Assembly: GCF_001425785.1 (NCBI RefSeq)
Contig: NZ_LMDI01000034.1
Span: forward strand, 226,665-290,664
Direction of reading: 5' to 3'
From: Rhizobacter sp. Root1221
GTDB lineage: Bacteria; Pseudomonadota; Gammaproteobacteria; Burkholderiales; Burkholderiaceae_C
Length of the DNA stretch: 64,000 bases
Shown here: positions 1-8,393 of the stretch, one piece after another
How the letters are laid out: each line of letters starts with the position of its first letter
How positions within the stretch are numbered: the first letter of the stretch is position 1
Notes under the pieces: model-generated
What the model was told of the DNA's origin: nothing
What the model saw: the letters and a program-made list of their open reading frames with translations, nothing else
Databases searched by the model: none
Translations under genes and position numbers: made by a program

Positions 1-390
1 AAGCTGCTGCGCGTGCAGGTCGACGGTGAGCCGCTGTGGACCGAGATCGACGGCGACAAGATGGGCATGGCCCTCGGTAACCTGTTGTCCAACGCGATCC
101 GCTTCAGCCCGTCGGGCGGTACCATCCAGTTTTCCGTTTCCCGCGAAGCCGGCCGGGCGTGCATCGACATCGTCGACAACGGACCGGGCGTGGCCTCGGC
201 CGATCGTGCCCGGGTGTTCGAGCCGTTCTACCGGGGCGAGCGCCAGCCGGCCGATGCGGCACGGGGCAGCGGCATCGGGTTGTCCATCGTCCACGAATAC
301 GTCACCGCGCACGGCGGGCAGATCGAACTGCTGCCCGACGAGCCCGGGGCCCACTTTCACATCGAGCTACCGCATGCGTCTTCGGACTGA
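1..390 (+). CDS. glrK: Sensor histidine kinase, C-terminal part (GlrK/QseE-like), cut by window start
   Basis: Only the last 129 residues are in the window. They form the ATP-binding catalytic domain of a two-component kinase: an N box (NLLSNAIRFSPSGG, about residues 27-40), a G1 box (DNGPGVA) and a G2 box (GSGIGLSIV). The family autophosphorylates on a histidine upstream and passes phosphate to a response regulator. The following genes are a lipoprotein and a sigma-54 activator, the same order as qseE-qseG-qseF (glrK-yfhG-glrR) in enterobacteria, so the assignment to GlrK rests on context rather than on this fragment. Its stop lies inside the next gene (17-base overlap), which points to one transcript. 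Confidence 0.75.
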   Translation, partial: KLLRVQVDGEPLWTEIDGDKMGMALGNLLSNAIRFSPSGGTIQFSVSREAGRACIDIVDNGPGVASADRARVFEPFYRGERQPADAARGSGIGLSIVHEYVTAHGGQIELLPDEPGAHFHIELPHASSD

Positions 391-1036
391 CCTTCTCCGT
401 GCCTGGACCCTGGCGGGCGGCAGCCTCGTGCTGGCCGCGTGCACGCTGGTCCAGCCCGTGCCCGCGCCCGTGGTCCCCCCGCCACCGGCCCCCGTGCCCG
501 TTCCCCCGCCTCCCCCACCGCCGCCGCCGCCGCCCCAGGTGGACCCGGCCGATGCCGCGGCCCGCCGGCTGCTCGCGTACCACGAGCAGTTGCGGCAGAT
601 GTCGCCCGCCGAGCTGGGGCAGGAACTCACGCGCATGAATGCGCTGGTGGCCGCCAACGCCCAGTCGGCGTCGCCGTCCGTCGTGCTCGAACTGTCGCTC
701 GCCCTCGCGCAGTCCCGCAACAACGGCGACCTCGCGCGGGCCGCGGTGCTGCTCGACCCCATCGTGAAGTCCACGAACCCCGACCTGGCCCCGTGGCAGC
801 CGCTCGCGCGGCTGTTGTCGGCCCGGTTCGTGGAGCAGCGCAAGCTCGAGAACGAACTCGAACGCCAGGGCGTCCAGTTGCGCGAGGCCCAGCGCAACCT
901 GACCCAGACGAACGACAAGCTCGAGGCGTTGAAAAACATCGAACGCAGCCTCACCGCCCGGCCGCCGTCGGCCCCGGTGAAACCTCCCGCGGTGCCGGCT
1001 TCGGCGCCGCCCGCCACTGCCCCGAAGGCGCCCTGA
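374..1036 (+). CDS. Proline-rich lipoprotein, QseG-like
   Basis: The product is 220 residues with a lipoprotein signal (hydrophobic stretch ending in LAAC, cysteine 23), followed by a proline run at about residues 34-57, a helical middle part and a predicted coiled coil at about 155-190 rich in E, R, Q and L. The proline run would act as a stiff spacer that holds the domain off the membrane. It sits between a sensor kinase and a sigma-54 response regulator, the position of QseG, an outer-membrane lipoprotein that contacts the kinase in enterobacteria. Sequence similarity to QseG cannot be judged here, so the role is inferred from order. Its TGA overlaps the ATG of glrR by one base. Confidence 0.72.
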   Translation: MRLRTDLLRAWTLAGGSLVLAACTLVQPVPAPVVPPPPAPVPVPPPPPPPPPPPQVDPADAAARRLLAYHEQLRQMSPAELGQELTRMNALVAANAQSASPSVVLELSLALAQSRNNGDLARAAVLLDPIVKSTNPDLAPWQPLARLLSARFVEQRKLENELERQGVQLREAQRNLTQTNDKLEALKNIERSLTARPPSAPVKPPAVPASAPPATAPKAP

Positions 1037-2394
1037 TGCCCGCGAACCTGCTGCTGGTCGACGATGACCCCGACCTGCTCAAGCTGCTGTCGATGCGCCT
1101 CACGGCGGCCGGCTACCACGTCACCGCCGTCGCCTCCGCCGAGGACGCTCTGGCCCAGCTCGACGTGGCCCGGCCTCAGCTGGTCGTCAGCGACGTGCAA
1201 CTGCCCGGCCGCGACGGCCTCGCGCTGTTCGACGCCATCCGCCAGCGCCACCCGGCGTTGCCGGTGATCCTGCTCACTGCCCACGGCACCATCCCCGACG
1301 CGGTGGAGGCCACCGCACGCGGGGTGTTCACGTACCTCACCAAACCGTTCGACGGCAAGGCGCTGCTCGAGAAGATCGGGCAGGCCCTCGCGCTCGGTGC
1401 CCCGGCCCACGAACCGGTCGATGGCGACGAGCGCTGGCGCGAGGCCATCGTGAGCCGCTCGAGCCGCATGGCCGAGCTGCTGGCCGAGGCCAAGATGGTG
1501 GCCGCGTCCGACGCCAGTGTGCTGATCTGCGGCGAAAGCGGCAGCGGCAAGGAACTGCTCGCGCAGGCCATCCACAAGGCCAGCCCGCGCGCCCACAAAC
1601 CCTTTGTCGCGGTGAACTGCAGCGCCATTCCCGAGGCCCTGCTCGAGTCCGAATTGTTCGGGCACGTGAAGGGGTCTTTCACCGGCGCGGTGGCCAACCA
1701 CCAGGGGCTGTTCCAGGCCGCCGATGGGGGCACCTTGTTTCTGGATGAAATCGGCGACATGCCCCCGGCATTGCAGGTCAAGCTGTTGCGGGTGTTGCAG
1801 GAGCGGTCGGTGCGGCCCGTGGGGGCCAACGAAAGCACCCCGGTGGATGTGCGCATCCTGTCCGCCACCCACCGCGACCTCGATGCCGCGATGGCCGACG
1901 GCGAGTTCCGCGAGGACCTTTTTTACCGATTGAACGTGGTGGCCCTGACGCTGCCGCCGCTCGGCGACCGGCGCGAGGACATCCCGCTGCTGGCCAACCA
2001 TTTCCTGTCGAAGCTCGCCGAGAAATACAACAAGCCGCTGAATGGTTTTGCCCCCGATGCGCTGAAGGCGCTCGCCACCGCGGTGTGGCCGGGCAACGTG
2101 CGGCAACTGCACAACGTGGTGGAGCAGGTGTGCGCGCTGACCACCACGCCGCTGATCCCGCTGGCGCTGGTGCAGCGTGCGCTGCGGGTGCCGAGCGTCG
2201 AGGTGCTCAGCTTTGCCCAGGCCCGGGAACGCTTTGAACGCGATTACCTGGTCGGTTTGCTCAAAATGACCGATGGCAACGTGGCCGATGCAGCCCGCCT
2301 GGCGGACCGCAACCGCACCGAGTTCTACCGCCTGCTCCAGAAGCACGGCCTGACCCCCGGCCGCTTCCGCGCCGACCCGCCCGTCGCCGAATGA
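1036..2394 (+). CDS. glrR: Sigma-54-dependent response regulator GlrR (QseF)
   Basis: This 452-residue protein is an NtrC-class activator. The receiver domain covers residues 1-115, with acidic pocket DDD near residue 8 and the phospho-acceptor aspartate in SDVQLPG near residue 53. The AAA+ domain has Walker A GESGSGKE near 166-173, the sigma-54 contact loop GSFTGA (a serine variant of GAFTGA) near 214-219 and Walker B LFLDEIGD. A Fis-type helix-turn-helix closes the protein. Such proteins remodel sigma-54 RNA polymerase at distant sites. Two TGTC-N10-GACA sites and a sigma-54 promoter lie just downstream, in front of opgG, making that operon a likely target. Length is normal for the family. 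Confidence 0.9.
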   Translation: MPANLLLVDDDPDLLKLLSMRLTAAGYHVTAVASAEDALAQLDVARPQLVVSDVQLPGRDGLALFDAIRQRHPALPVILLTAHGTIPDAVEATARGVFTYLTKPFDGKALLEKIGQALALGAPAHEPVDGDERWREAIVSRSSRMAELLAEAKMVAASDASVLICGESGSGKELLAQAIHKASPRAHKPFVAVNCSAIPEALLESELFGHVKGSFTGAVANHQGLFQAADGGTLFLDEIGDMPPALQVKLLRVLQERSVRPVGANESTPVDVRILSATHRDLDAAMADGEFREDLFYRLNVVALTLPPLGDRREDIPLLANHFLSKLAEKYNKPLNGFAPDALKALATAVWPGNVRQLHNVVEQVCALTTTPLIPLALVQRALRVPSVEVLSFAQARERFERDYLVGLLKMTDGNVADAARLADRNRTEFYRLLQKHGLTPGRFRADPPVAE

Positions 2395-2413
2395 GGTGAC
2401 CTGCCCGCCGCGC

Positions 2414-2431
2414 TGTCGCTGATGAACGACA
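2414..2431 (+). promoter_or_regulatory. Putative GlrR upstream activating site 1
   Basis: The sequence is TGTC, ten bases, GACA. This exactly matches the GlrR/QseF operator form known from the enterobacterial glmY promoters. It begins 20 bases after the glrR stop codon, and its centre lies about 155 bases upstream of the -24 element of the opgG promoter, a normal enhancer distance. Binding is inferred. Confidence 0.65.
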
Positions 2432-2482
2432 GTGCATTTGCGGCGGCGCAGCAGGGGAAAACCCCGAATCGGCCTCAAACGC

Positions 2483-2500
2483 TGTCGCTGGGCAGCGACA
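2483..2500 (+). promoter_or_regulatory. Putative GlrR upstream activating site 2
   Basis: This is a second exact TGTC-N10-GACA site, 69 bases centre to centre from the first and about 85 bases upstream of the -24 element. The inner bases (GTCGCTGGGCAGCGAC) also form a six-base-pair inverted repeat. A pair of sites is typical for enhancer-binding proteins, which act as hexamers loaded from dimers. Confidence 0.65.
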
Positions 2501-2575
2501 AAAAACCGGGGTTCAGTCGCCCGGCAATCCCCCCGAATTGCGCTAACCCATTGATTTCATTGGGGTTGACTCATT

Positions 2576-2591
2576 TGGCATGTTCATTGCG
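2576..2591 (+). promoter_or_regulatory. Putative sigma-54 promoter of opgGH
   Basis: TGGCATG-TTCA-TTGCG matches the -24/-12 consensus TGGCACG-N4-TTGCW with exact spacing and two mismatches. Transcription would begin near base 2601 and leave a leader of about 50 bases before the TTG start of opgG. An ATG at 2580 lies inside this promoter and so is unlikely to be the start codon. Confidence 0.68.
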
Positions 2592-2651
2592 CTTGCAGCG
2601 TCGCACCGCGGCTTTTTGCCGTCCCGTGACTTCACTGCAAGGAACCTGGAT

Positions 2652-4205
2652 TTGCCCTACGCCTTTCGTCAGCCCCCGCGTGACCCCGCTCCGTTCCGCA
2701 ACGCCGTCGCCAGCCTGACCCTCGGTCTGGCCGTGTGGCTCGCGGCGGCCGGCCAGGCCCTCGCGTTCGGCTTCGACGACGTGGCGCAACTCGCCCAGGC
2801 TCGGGCCGCCAAGCCGTATGCCACCCGCAGCCATGTGCTGCCGGCCGAGTTGCGCAACCTCGACTACGACCAGTACCGCGACATCCGCTTCAAGCCGGCC
2901 CAGTCCACCTGGCGTGCCGAAGGCCTGCCGTTCGAGCTGGCGTTCTTCCACCTGGGCAAGTTCCAGACGGCGCCGGTCCGCATCAACGAGGTGACGGCCG
3001 CCGGTGTGCGCCACATCGCGTTCGACCCCAAGGCCTTCGACTACGGCAAGAACAAGGTGTCGCCCAAGCAGTGGGGCGACCTCGGGTTTGCCGGCTTTCG
3101 CGTCCACTACGCGCTCAACAACGCCGCCTACAAGGACGAGTTGGTCGTGTTCCTCGGCGCCAGCTACTTCCGCGCGCTGGGCAAGCAGCAGCACTACGGG
3201 CTGTCGGCCCGCGGCCTGGCCCTCGACACGGTGGGCGGGCAGGGCGAGGAATTCCCGCGGTTCGAGGAGTTCTGGATCGAGCGCCCGGAGGCCGATGCCA
3301 CCGCGCTCGTGATCCACGCGCTGCTCGACTCCCCGCGGGTGTCCGGCGCCTACCAGTTCACGGTGCGCCCGGGCGACACCACGGTGACCGACGTGCGCAG
3401 CAAGCTCTACTTCCGTGCCGGTGTCACCACGCTGGGCGTGGCCCCGCTCACCAGCATGTTTCAGCACGGCGAGAACCAGCCGCGTGCCGGCGAGTTCCGC
3501 CCCGAGGTGCACGACTCCGACGGCCTGATGGTGGCCACCGGTGAGGGCGAGTGGCTGTGGCGCCCGCTGATCAACCCGAAGCGCCCCCTCGTGACGTCGT
3601 TCGCCACCCGTGACCCGAAGGGGTTCGGCCTCATGCAGCGCGACCGTGCGTTCTCGAGCTACGAGGACGTCGAGGCCAGCTACGAACGCCGCCCGAGCGC
3701 CTGGGTGGTGCCGAAGGGCGCCTGGGGGCCGGGCCGCGTCGAACTGTTCCAGTGGCCCACGCCCGACGAAACCAACGACAACATCGTGGCCTATTGGGTG
3801 CCCGACCAGGCGCCGGCCCCGGGCCAGCCGCTCGAGCTGTCGTACCAGGTGCAACTGCAGGGCGACCGCCAGCAGCGGCCACCGGCCGGCTGGGCCACGC
3901 AATCGCGCGTGGGCCGCGGCTTTGCCGAGATGGCCCCGAACGAAACCCAATACGTCGTCGACTTCACCGGTCCGGCGCTCGACGCGCTGCCCCTGGGCGC
4001 CACCGTGAAGCCGGTGGTCAGCGTCGGCCCGAACGGCAAGGTCGTCGAAGCCAACGCCTACCGCATCCCCGCCAACGGCGCCTGGCGCATGAGCCTGCGC
4101 GTTCAACAAACCGACGCGAAGCAGCCAGTCGAGCTGCGCGCATTCCTCCAGCAATCCACTCACGCATTGACCGAAACATGGACCTCCATCATTCAGCCCG
4201 ACTGA
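2652..4205 (+). CDS. opgG: Periplasmic glucan biosynthesis protein OpgG
   Basis: OpgG (MdoG) is a periplasmic protein needed to build the branched, osmoregulated glucan. I place the start at the TTG at 2652, which has AAGGA eight bases upstream. It gives 517 residues with a clean Sec signal (charged start, hydrophobic NAVASLTLGLAVWLAAAG, cleavage after QALA). The longer reading from ATG 2580 has no ribosome site, an unlikely N-terminus, and overlaps a sigma-54 promoter. The mature part begins FGFDDVAQLAQ and continues with the family's conserved YDQYRDIRF and LGASYFRALG-type blocks. The 3' end overlaps opgH by 28 bases, as in the enterobacterial opgGH operon. Confidence 0.92.
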   Translation: MPYAFRQPPRDPAPFRNAVASLTLGLAVWLAAAGQALAFGFDDVAQLAQARAAKPYATRSHVLPAELRNLDYDQYRDIRFKPAQSTWRAEGLPFELAFFHLGKFQTAPVRINEVTAAGVRHIAFDPKAFDYGKNKVSPKQWGDLGFAGFRVHYALNNAAYKDELVVFLGASYFRALGKQQHYGLSARGLALDTVGGQGEEFPRFEEFWIERPEADATALVIHALLDSPRVSGAYQFTVRPGDTTVTDVRSKLYFRAGVTTLGVAPLTSMFQHGENQPRAGEFRPEVHDSDGLMVATGEGEWLWRPLINPKRPLVTSFATRDPKGFGLMQRDRAFSSYEDVEASYERRPSAWVVPKGAWGPGRVELFQWPTPDETNDNIVAYWVPDQAPAPGQPLELSYQVQLQGDRQQRPPAGWATQSRVGRGFAEMAPNETQYVVDFTGPALDALPLGATVKPVVSVGPNGKVVEANAYRIPANGAWRMSLRVQQTDAKQPVELRAFLQQSTHALTETWTSIIQPD

Positions 4206-6400
4206 GCCAGGGGCATGACGGCGTTGGCTCGCCCACCCAGGTGTCCCCGTTGACCCCGCGCGTGCCCGGCGTGGGGCCCAGTGCGCCGCCCATCCGGCGG
4301 GCCTCGATGGTCGCCACGCCGTGGCGCGGTTTCTGGCGCGGCCTCTTCGAAGGGCTGGCCGGGGTGTTCGCCGGCCGCGGCCCGGCGGTGGCCGAGCGCC
4401 AGCCGTGGGAAGTGGCCGCATCGCGCCGCCGCCTCGTGCTGCTGGTGCTGGTGGCCCTGTCGGCCGTGGGCGCCACCGCCATGCTGACGCAGGTGCTGCC
4501 GGTCTACGAGGTGGCCATCCTGCGGTGGGGCCAGATCGCACTGTTCTCGCTGCTGTTCGCGTGGGTGGCGGCCGGGTTCTTCACGGCCCTGATGGGCTTC
4601 TGGGTGCAGTTGCGGGGGGACCCCCATGCGCTGCGGTACCAGGATGTGTTGCACAACCCGCTGTCGTCCGACGCCCGCACCGCCATCATCATGCCCATCT
4701 GCAACGAGCAGGTGGCCACGGTATTCGCGGGTCTGCGCGCCACCTGTGAATCGCTGGCGGCCGCCGGCGGCTCGCGGCTGTTCGACCTGTACGTGCTGTC
4801 CGACACCAGCGACCCCACCTTGCGCGCCGCCGAACTGGCTGCATGGGCCGAACTGCGCACCACGCTCGGCGGGTGCGGGCGGGTGTACTACCGCTGGCGC
4901 CAGCACCGCACGAAACGCAAGTCGGGCAACGTGGCCGACTTCTGCCGCCGCTGGGGCAAGGACTACCGCTACATGGTGGTGCTCGACGCCGACAGCGTGA
5001 TGACCGGTGACGCCCTGGTCACGATGGTCAAGCTGATGGAAGCCCATCCCACGGCCGGCATCATCCAGACGGCCCCGCAAGCCTGCGGCCTCAGCACCAT
5101 CCATGCACGGGCGCAGCAGTTCGCCGGCCGTGTGGCGGGGCGCCTGTTCACCGCCGGCATGCAGTTCTGGCAGCTCGGTGAGTCTCACTACTGGGGCCAC
5201 AACGCCATCATCCGCGTCGAACCCTTCATGAAACATTGCGCGCTGGCCCCGCTGGCCGGCCGCGGCGGCTTGAGCGGCGACATCCTGTCGCACGACTTCG
5301 TCGAGGCCGCGCTGATGCGCCGTGCCGGTTTCCACGTGTGGCTCGTGCACGACCTGCCAGGCAGCTACGAACAGCAGCCGCCCAACCTGCTCGAGGAACT
5401 CGCGCGTGACCGCCGCTGGTGCCAGGGCAACCTGCAGAACGCCCGCCTGCTCACCGAACCCGGCCTGCACGGTGTGCACCGCGCCATGCTGCTGACTGGC
5501 GCGTTCGCGTACCTGTCGGCGCCGCTGTGGCTCGGTTTCGTGCTGCTGGGCGGGGCGCTGTGGCTCTTTGGCGGGTATGCCATCTTCAACACGGCGCGTG
5601 GCGTGCCGCTCGAGATGCTGGGCCTGTGGCTCGCCACCGGCGCCATGCTGTCGATGCCCCGCATCCTCGGCGTGGCCACCATCATCATGAAAAAGGAACA
5701 GCACCTGTACGGCGGCACCAGCGCGCTGGTGCGCAGCGGCATGCTCGAAGGGCTGCTGTCGGTGCTGCAGGCGCCGGTGCGCATGGTGGCGCACACGATG
5801 TTCGTCGTGGTGGCGCTGACCGGGCTGAAGCTCAACTGGAAGTCGCCCCCGCGTGAAGCGCAGGACATCGGCTGGGGTGTCGCCGTGCAGCGGTTCCTGC
5901 CCATCATGGCCGTGGTCCTGGTGCTCGTGGCCGTGGCGCTGGCCGTCGAGCCGGGCGCGGCGCTGTGGCTCGCCCCGGTGGCGTTGCCGCTGCTGTTCGC
6001 CGTGCCGCTCACGGTGGCCACCAGCCGGGCCGACATCGGCGAACGCGTGAAGGCGCGCCACCTGCTGGTGACGCCGGAAGAATCGTGGTCACCCACCGTG
6101 CTGCGCCAGGCCTGGGCCTACGCCAACGACGCCGAACCGCTGCCGAGCTGGAGCGACGCCGTCACCGACCCGTGGCTCTTCGACGTGGTGCGCTCCGCCA
6201 TGGGCCAGCGCAACACCACGTGGGGTGTGCGCGGCAAGGCCCGCCGCCGCCTGGTGCGCGGCCTGATCGGCCCGCAGGACACCGAACGCCTGTCGAACGA
6301 GGAACGCATGCACCTGCTGAGCGAGCCGCAAAGCATCGTGCGCCTGCGCGACCAGCTGGCGGCCAACAGCCAGTGGGGCAGCATCGGTCACGCCGCGTGA
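4178..6400 (+). CDS. opgH: Glucan glucosyltransferase OpgH
   Basis: This is the inner-membrane glycosyltransferase (GT2 family) that polymerises glucose from UDP-glucose into the linear backbone of the periplasmic glucan. The 740-residue protein has two N-terminal membrane segments (about 85-107 and 115-143), a cytoplasmic catalytic domain with the DAD motif near residue 269, an acidic HDF site near 373 and an RRW motif (DRRWCQGN) near 410, then several C-terminal membrane helices. It is shorter than the roughly 850-residue enterobacterial OpgH, mainly at the N-terminus. It is co-transcribed with opgG by overlap and is probably driven by the sigma-54 promoter upstream. Confidence 0.93.
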   Translation: MDLHHSARLSQGHDGVGSPTQVSPLTPRVPGVGPSAPPIRRASMVATPWRGFWRGLFEGLAGVFAGRGPAVAERQPWEVAASRRRLVLLVLVALSAVGATAMLTQVLPVYEVAILRWGQIALFSLLFAWVAAGFFTALMGFWVQLRGDPHALRYQDVLHNPLSSDARTAIIMPICNEQVATVFAGLRATCESLAAAGGSRLFDLYVLSDTSDPTLRAAELAAWAELRTTLGGCGRVYYRWRQHRTKRKSGNVADFCRRWGKDYRYMVVLDADSVMTGDALVTMVKLMEAHPTAGIIQTAPQACGLSTIHARAQQFAGRVAGRLFTAGMQFWQLGESHYWGHNAIIRVEPFMKHCALAPLAGRGGLSGDILSHDFVEAALMRRAGFHVWLVHDLPGSYEQQPPNLLEELARDRRWCQGNLQNARLLTEPGLHGVHRAMLLTGAFAYLSAPLWLGFVLLGGALWLFGGYAIFNTARGVPLEMLGLWLATGAMLSMPRILGVATIIMKKEQHLYGGTSALVRSGMLEGLLSVLQAPVRMVAHTMFVVVALTGLKLNWKSPPREAQDIGWGVAVQRFLPIMAVVLVLVAVALAVEPGAALWLAPVALPLLFAVPLTVATSRADIGERVKARHLLVTPEESWSPTVLRQAWAYANDAEPLPSWSDAVTDPWLFDVVRSAMGQRNTTWGVRGKARRRLVRGLIGPQDTERLSNEERMHLLSEPQSIVRLRDQLAANSQWGSIGHAA

Positions 6401-6461
6401 TCACGCCACGGGAGCAAGCTCGGCAGATCGTGCCGAAAGTGCACAGCGGTTGCGGGTATGG

Positions 6462-6476
6462 TAAGGTAATACCTTA
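6462..6476. promoter_or_regulatory. 15-bp palindrome, likely operator of the toxin-antitoxin pair
   Basis: TAAGGTA-A-TACCTTA is a perfect inverted repeat around a central base, 22 bases upstream of the antitoxin start. TAAGAT at 6475-6480 could be a -10 hexamer overlapping it. Ribbon-helix-helix antitoxins commonly repress their own operons through such short palindromes. Confidence 0.55.
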
Positions 6477-6498
6477 AGATACTTTGATGGAGGCCGCC

Positions 6499-6789
6499 AT
6501 GACTGCTCCTGCCATTCGCCCCGTGGCGATCAAGATCGACGAGGACATCAAGGCCCGCGTGAAGCGCCTGGCTGACGCGCGCCATCGCACGTCGCACTGG
6601 CTGATGCGCGAGGCGATCACCCAATACGTTGAGCGCGAAGAGAAGCGGGAGGCATTCCGCCAGGACACGCTCAAGGCGTGGGAAGAGTACCGCGCCACTG
6701 GACTGCATGTGACCGCCGAGGAGGCCGATGCCTGGCTGGTTCAGCTTGAGCAGGGCAACGACATCGAGCCACCTGGATGCCACGTCTGA
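6499..6789 (+). CDS. Ribbon-helix-helix antitoxin, CopG/ParD-like
   Basis: This 96-residue protein begins at ATG 6499, which has a GGAGG five bases upstream; the ATG at 6487 lies before that site. The N-terminus (RPVAIKIDEDIKARVKRLAD, then SHWLMREAITQYV) is a typical strand-helix-helix DNA-binding fold of CopG/ParD regulators, followed by a charged C-terminal tail that would wrap and neutralise the toxin. It overlaps the ParE-like toxin gene by 13 bases. A palindrome just upstream is the probable autoregulatory site. Family assignment is good; the exact class is not known. Confidence 0.83.
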   Translation: MTAPAIRPVAIKIDEDIKARVKRLADARHRTSHWLMREAITQYVEREEKREAFRQDTLKAWEEYRATGLHVTAEEADAWLVQLEQGNDIEPPGCHV

Positions 6790-7064
6790 TCTGGTCACCA
6801 CCGGCGCTGCTCGATGTGCAGCGCCTCTATCGCTTCATGGCACCCAAGAACCTCGACGCGGCCAGACGAGCGGTGAAGGCCATTCGCCACGGCGTCACGG
6901 TGCTGGGGCAACAACCTGGCGTCGGCCGCCCCATCGATGACATGCCCGACGAGTTCCGCGAGTGGATCATCGACTTCGGTGATGGCGGCTACATCGCCCG
7001 CTACCGCATCGACCCGGATGCCGTCACGATCCTTGCCGTGCGACACCAGAAAGAGGCATCCTGA
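6777..7064 (+). CDS. ParE/RelE-superfamily toxin
   Basis: The protein has 95 residues with the pattern of the ParE fold: an N-terminal strand (LIWSPPALLDVQRLYRFM), two helices carrying ARRAVKAIRHGV, the GVGRPIDDMPDEFREWIIDFG turn, and strands ending YIARYRIDPDAVTILAVRHQKE. ParE toxins poison DNA gyrase and RelE relatives cut mRNA on the ribosome; the sequence alone does not say which applies. It is translated with the antitoxin through a 13-base overlap and has its own downstream stop before a convergent gene. Confidence 0.85.
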   Translation: MPRLIWSPPALLDVQRLYRFMAPKNLDAARRAVKAIRHGVTVLGQQPGVGRPIDDMPDEFREWIIDFGDGGYIARYRIDPDAVTILAVRHQKEAS

Positions 7065-7091
7065 CCCTCGTGCTGCTGGCCGACTCGGGGG

Positions 7092-8285
7092 CTAACGCTG
7101 CATCCACGCTTCCGCCAGCCGGACCCACAAGGTGGCCCCGAGCGGAATCAGGTCGTCGTTGAAGTCGTAGCTCGGGTTGTGCAACATGCACGGCCCGAGG
7201 CCATGGCCGCCAATGCGGTGTTCGCCTTCGCCGTTGCCGATCACGAAGTAGCAGCCCGGCTTCTTCTGCAGGAAAAAGCTGAAGTCTTCGGCGCCCATCG
7301 TGGGCTCGAACTCCTGCACGTTGTCTTCCCCCACCACCTGGGCCATCACGCGGCGCGCGAACTCGGTTTCTTCCGGATGGTTGATGGTGGGCGGGTAGTT
7401 GCGCACGAATTCGAACTCGCACGTGGCCTCGAAGGCGGCGCAGGTGTGTTGCGCCACGTCGCGCATGCGGCGTTCGATCAGGTCGAGCAGTTCGAGTGTG
7501 AACGTGCGCACCGTGCCACGCACCTCGCAGCTGTCGGGCACCACGTTGGTGGCCTCGCCGGTGTGGATCATCGTGACCGAGATCACGCCAGCTTCCAGCG
7601 GACGCTTGTTGCGCGAGATGATGGTCTGGAAGGCCTGCACCATCTGGCAGGCCACCGGCACCGGGTCCACGCCGAGGTGCGGCATGGCGGCGTGCGACCC
7701 CTTGCCGCGGATCGTGATGCGGAACTCGTTGCTCGACGCGAAGACCGGGCCGGATCGCACGGCGAACTGCCCCACCGCGAGGCCCGGCCAGTTGTGCGCA
7801 CCAAAGATGGCCTCCATCGGGAACTGCTCGAACAGCCCCTCCTTGATCATCTCGCGTGCCCCGCCGCCGCCTTCCTCGGCCGGCTGGAACACCAGGTACA
7901 CGGTACCGGCGAAGTCGCGGTGTTTCGAGAAATGCTTGGCGGCGGCCAGCAGCGTGGCGGTGTGGCCGTCGTGGCCGCACGCGTGCATCTTGCCGGCGTG
8001 GCGGCTGGCGTGCGGGAACGTGTTGTGTTCGGTGATGGGCAGCGCGTCGATGTCGGCGCGCAGGCCCACGGCACGCGGGCTGTCTCCCCGGGTGCCCTTG
8101 ACGATGCCGACCACGCCGGTGGTGCCGAGCCCGCGGTGGATGGGAATGCCCCAGTCCGTCAGCGCCTGCGCGATCACATCGGCGGTGCGGTGTTCCTGGA
8201 AGCAGAGTTCCGGATGGGCGTGGAGGTCGCGGCGAATCGCGGTGGCGGCGGCGCTGTCGGCGAGGATGGATTCGATCAACTGCAT
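7092..8285 (-). CDS. M20 family amidohydrolase (hippurate hydrolase-like)
   Basis: This is a 397-residue metallopeptidase-fold amidohydrolase of the M20D type, which removes acyl or aryl groups from amino acids such as hippurate, N-acetyl amino acids or indole-acetyl conjugates. Metal-binding motifs are visible: HACGHDGH at residues 101-108 and the PAEEGGGGA loop near 135-145 with the catalytic glutamate, plus MGAEDFSFF and a late His near the C-terminus. No signal peptide, so cytoplasmic. It is divergent from the molybdopterin oxidoreductase, with 108 bases between the two starts. The substrate is not evident. Confidence 0.88.
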   Translation of the reverse strand: MQLIESILADSAAATAIRRDLHAHPELCFQEHRTADVIAQALTDWGIPIHRGLGTTGVVGIVKGTRGDSPRAVGLRADIDALPITEHNTFPHASRHAGKMHACGHDGHTATLLAAAKHFSKHRDFAGTVYLVFQPAEEGGGGAREMIKEGLFEQFPMEAIFGAHNWPGLAVGQFAVRSGPVFASSNEFRITIRGKGSHAAMPHLGVDPVPVACQMVQAFQTIISRNKRPLEAGVISVTMIHTGEATNVVPDSCEVRGTVRTFTLELLDLIERRMRDVAQHTCAAFEATCEFEFVRNYPPTINHPEETEFARRVMAQVVGEDNVQEFEPTMGAEDFSFFLQKKPGCYFVIGNGEGEHRIGGHGLGPCMLHNPSYDFNDDLIPLGATLWVRLAEAWMQR

Positions 8286-8393
8286 TCGTGGGCTCCCGGG
8301 TGGTCGGCGCGCCCGGCGCGCGCCGTTCGAGATCGAAGATCCAGTTTACTCGGCCATCCGCACGTGGCGCCGAGGCTGTGCAATAGTGAGGGG

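Noticed and set aside
490-540. Proline/C-rich low-complexity tract as a repeat or CRISPR-like feature
   Set aside because: It is a coding proline stretch in the lipoprotein. No regularly spaced repeat array exists anywhere in the window.
367-2478. Long minus-strand reading frame opposite the lipoprotein and glrR
   Set aside because: It mirrors the third-codon GC bias of the plus-strand genes and has no ribosome site or domain. The same applies to the other long antisense frames in the window.
2483-2506. Hairpin followed by AAAAAA after glrR as a terminator
   Set aside because: On the coding strand the run is A, not T; on the other strand the T run precedes the stem. The dyad is better explained as a GlrR site.
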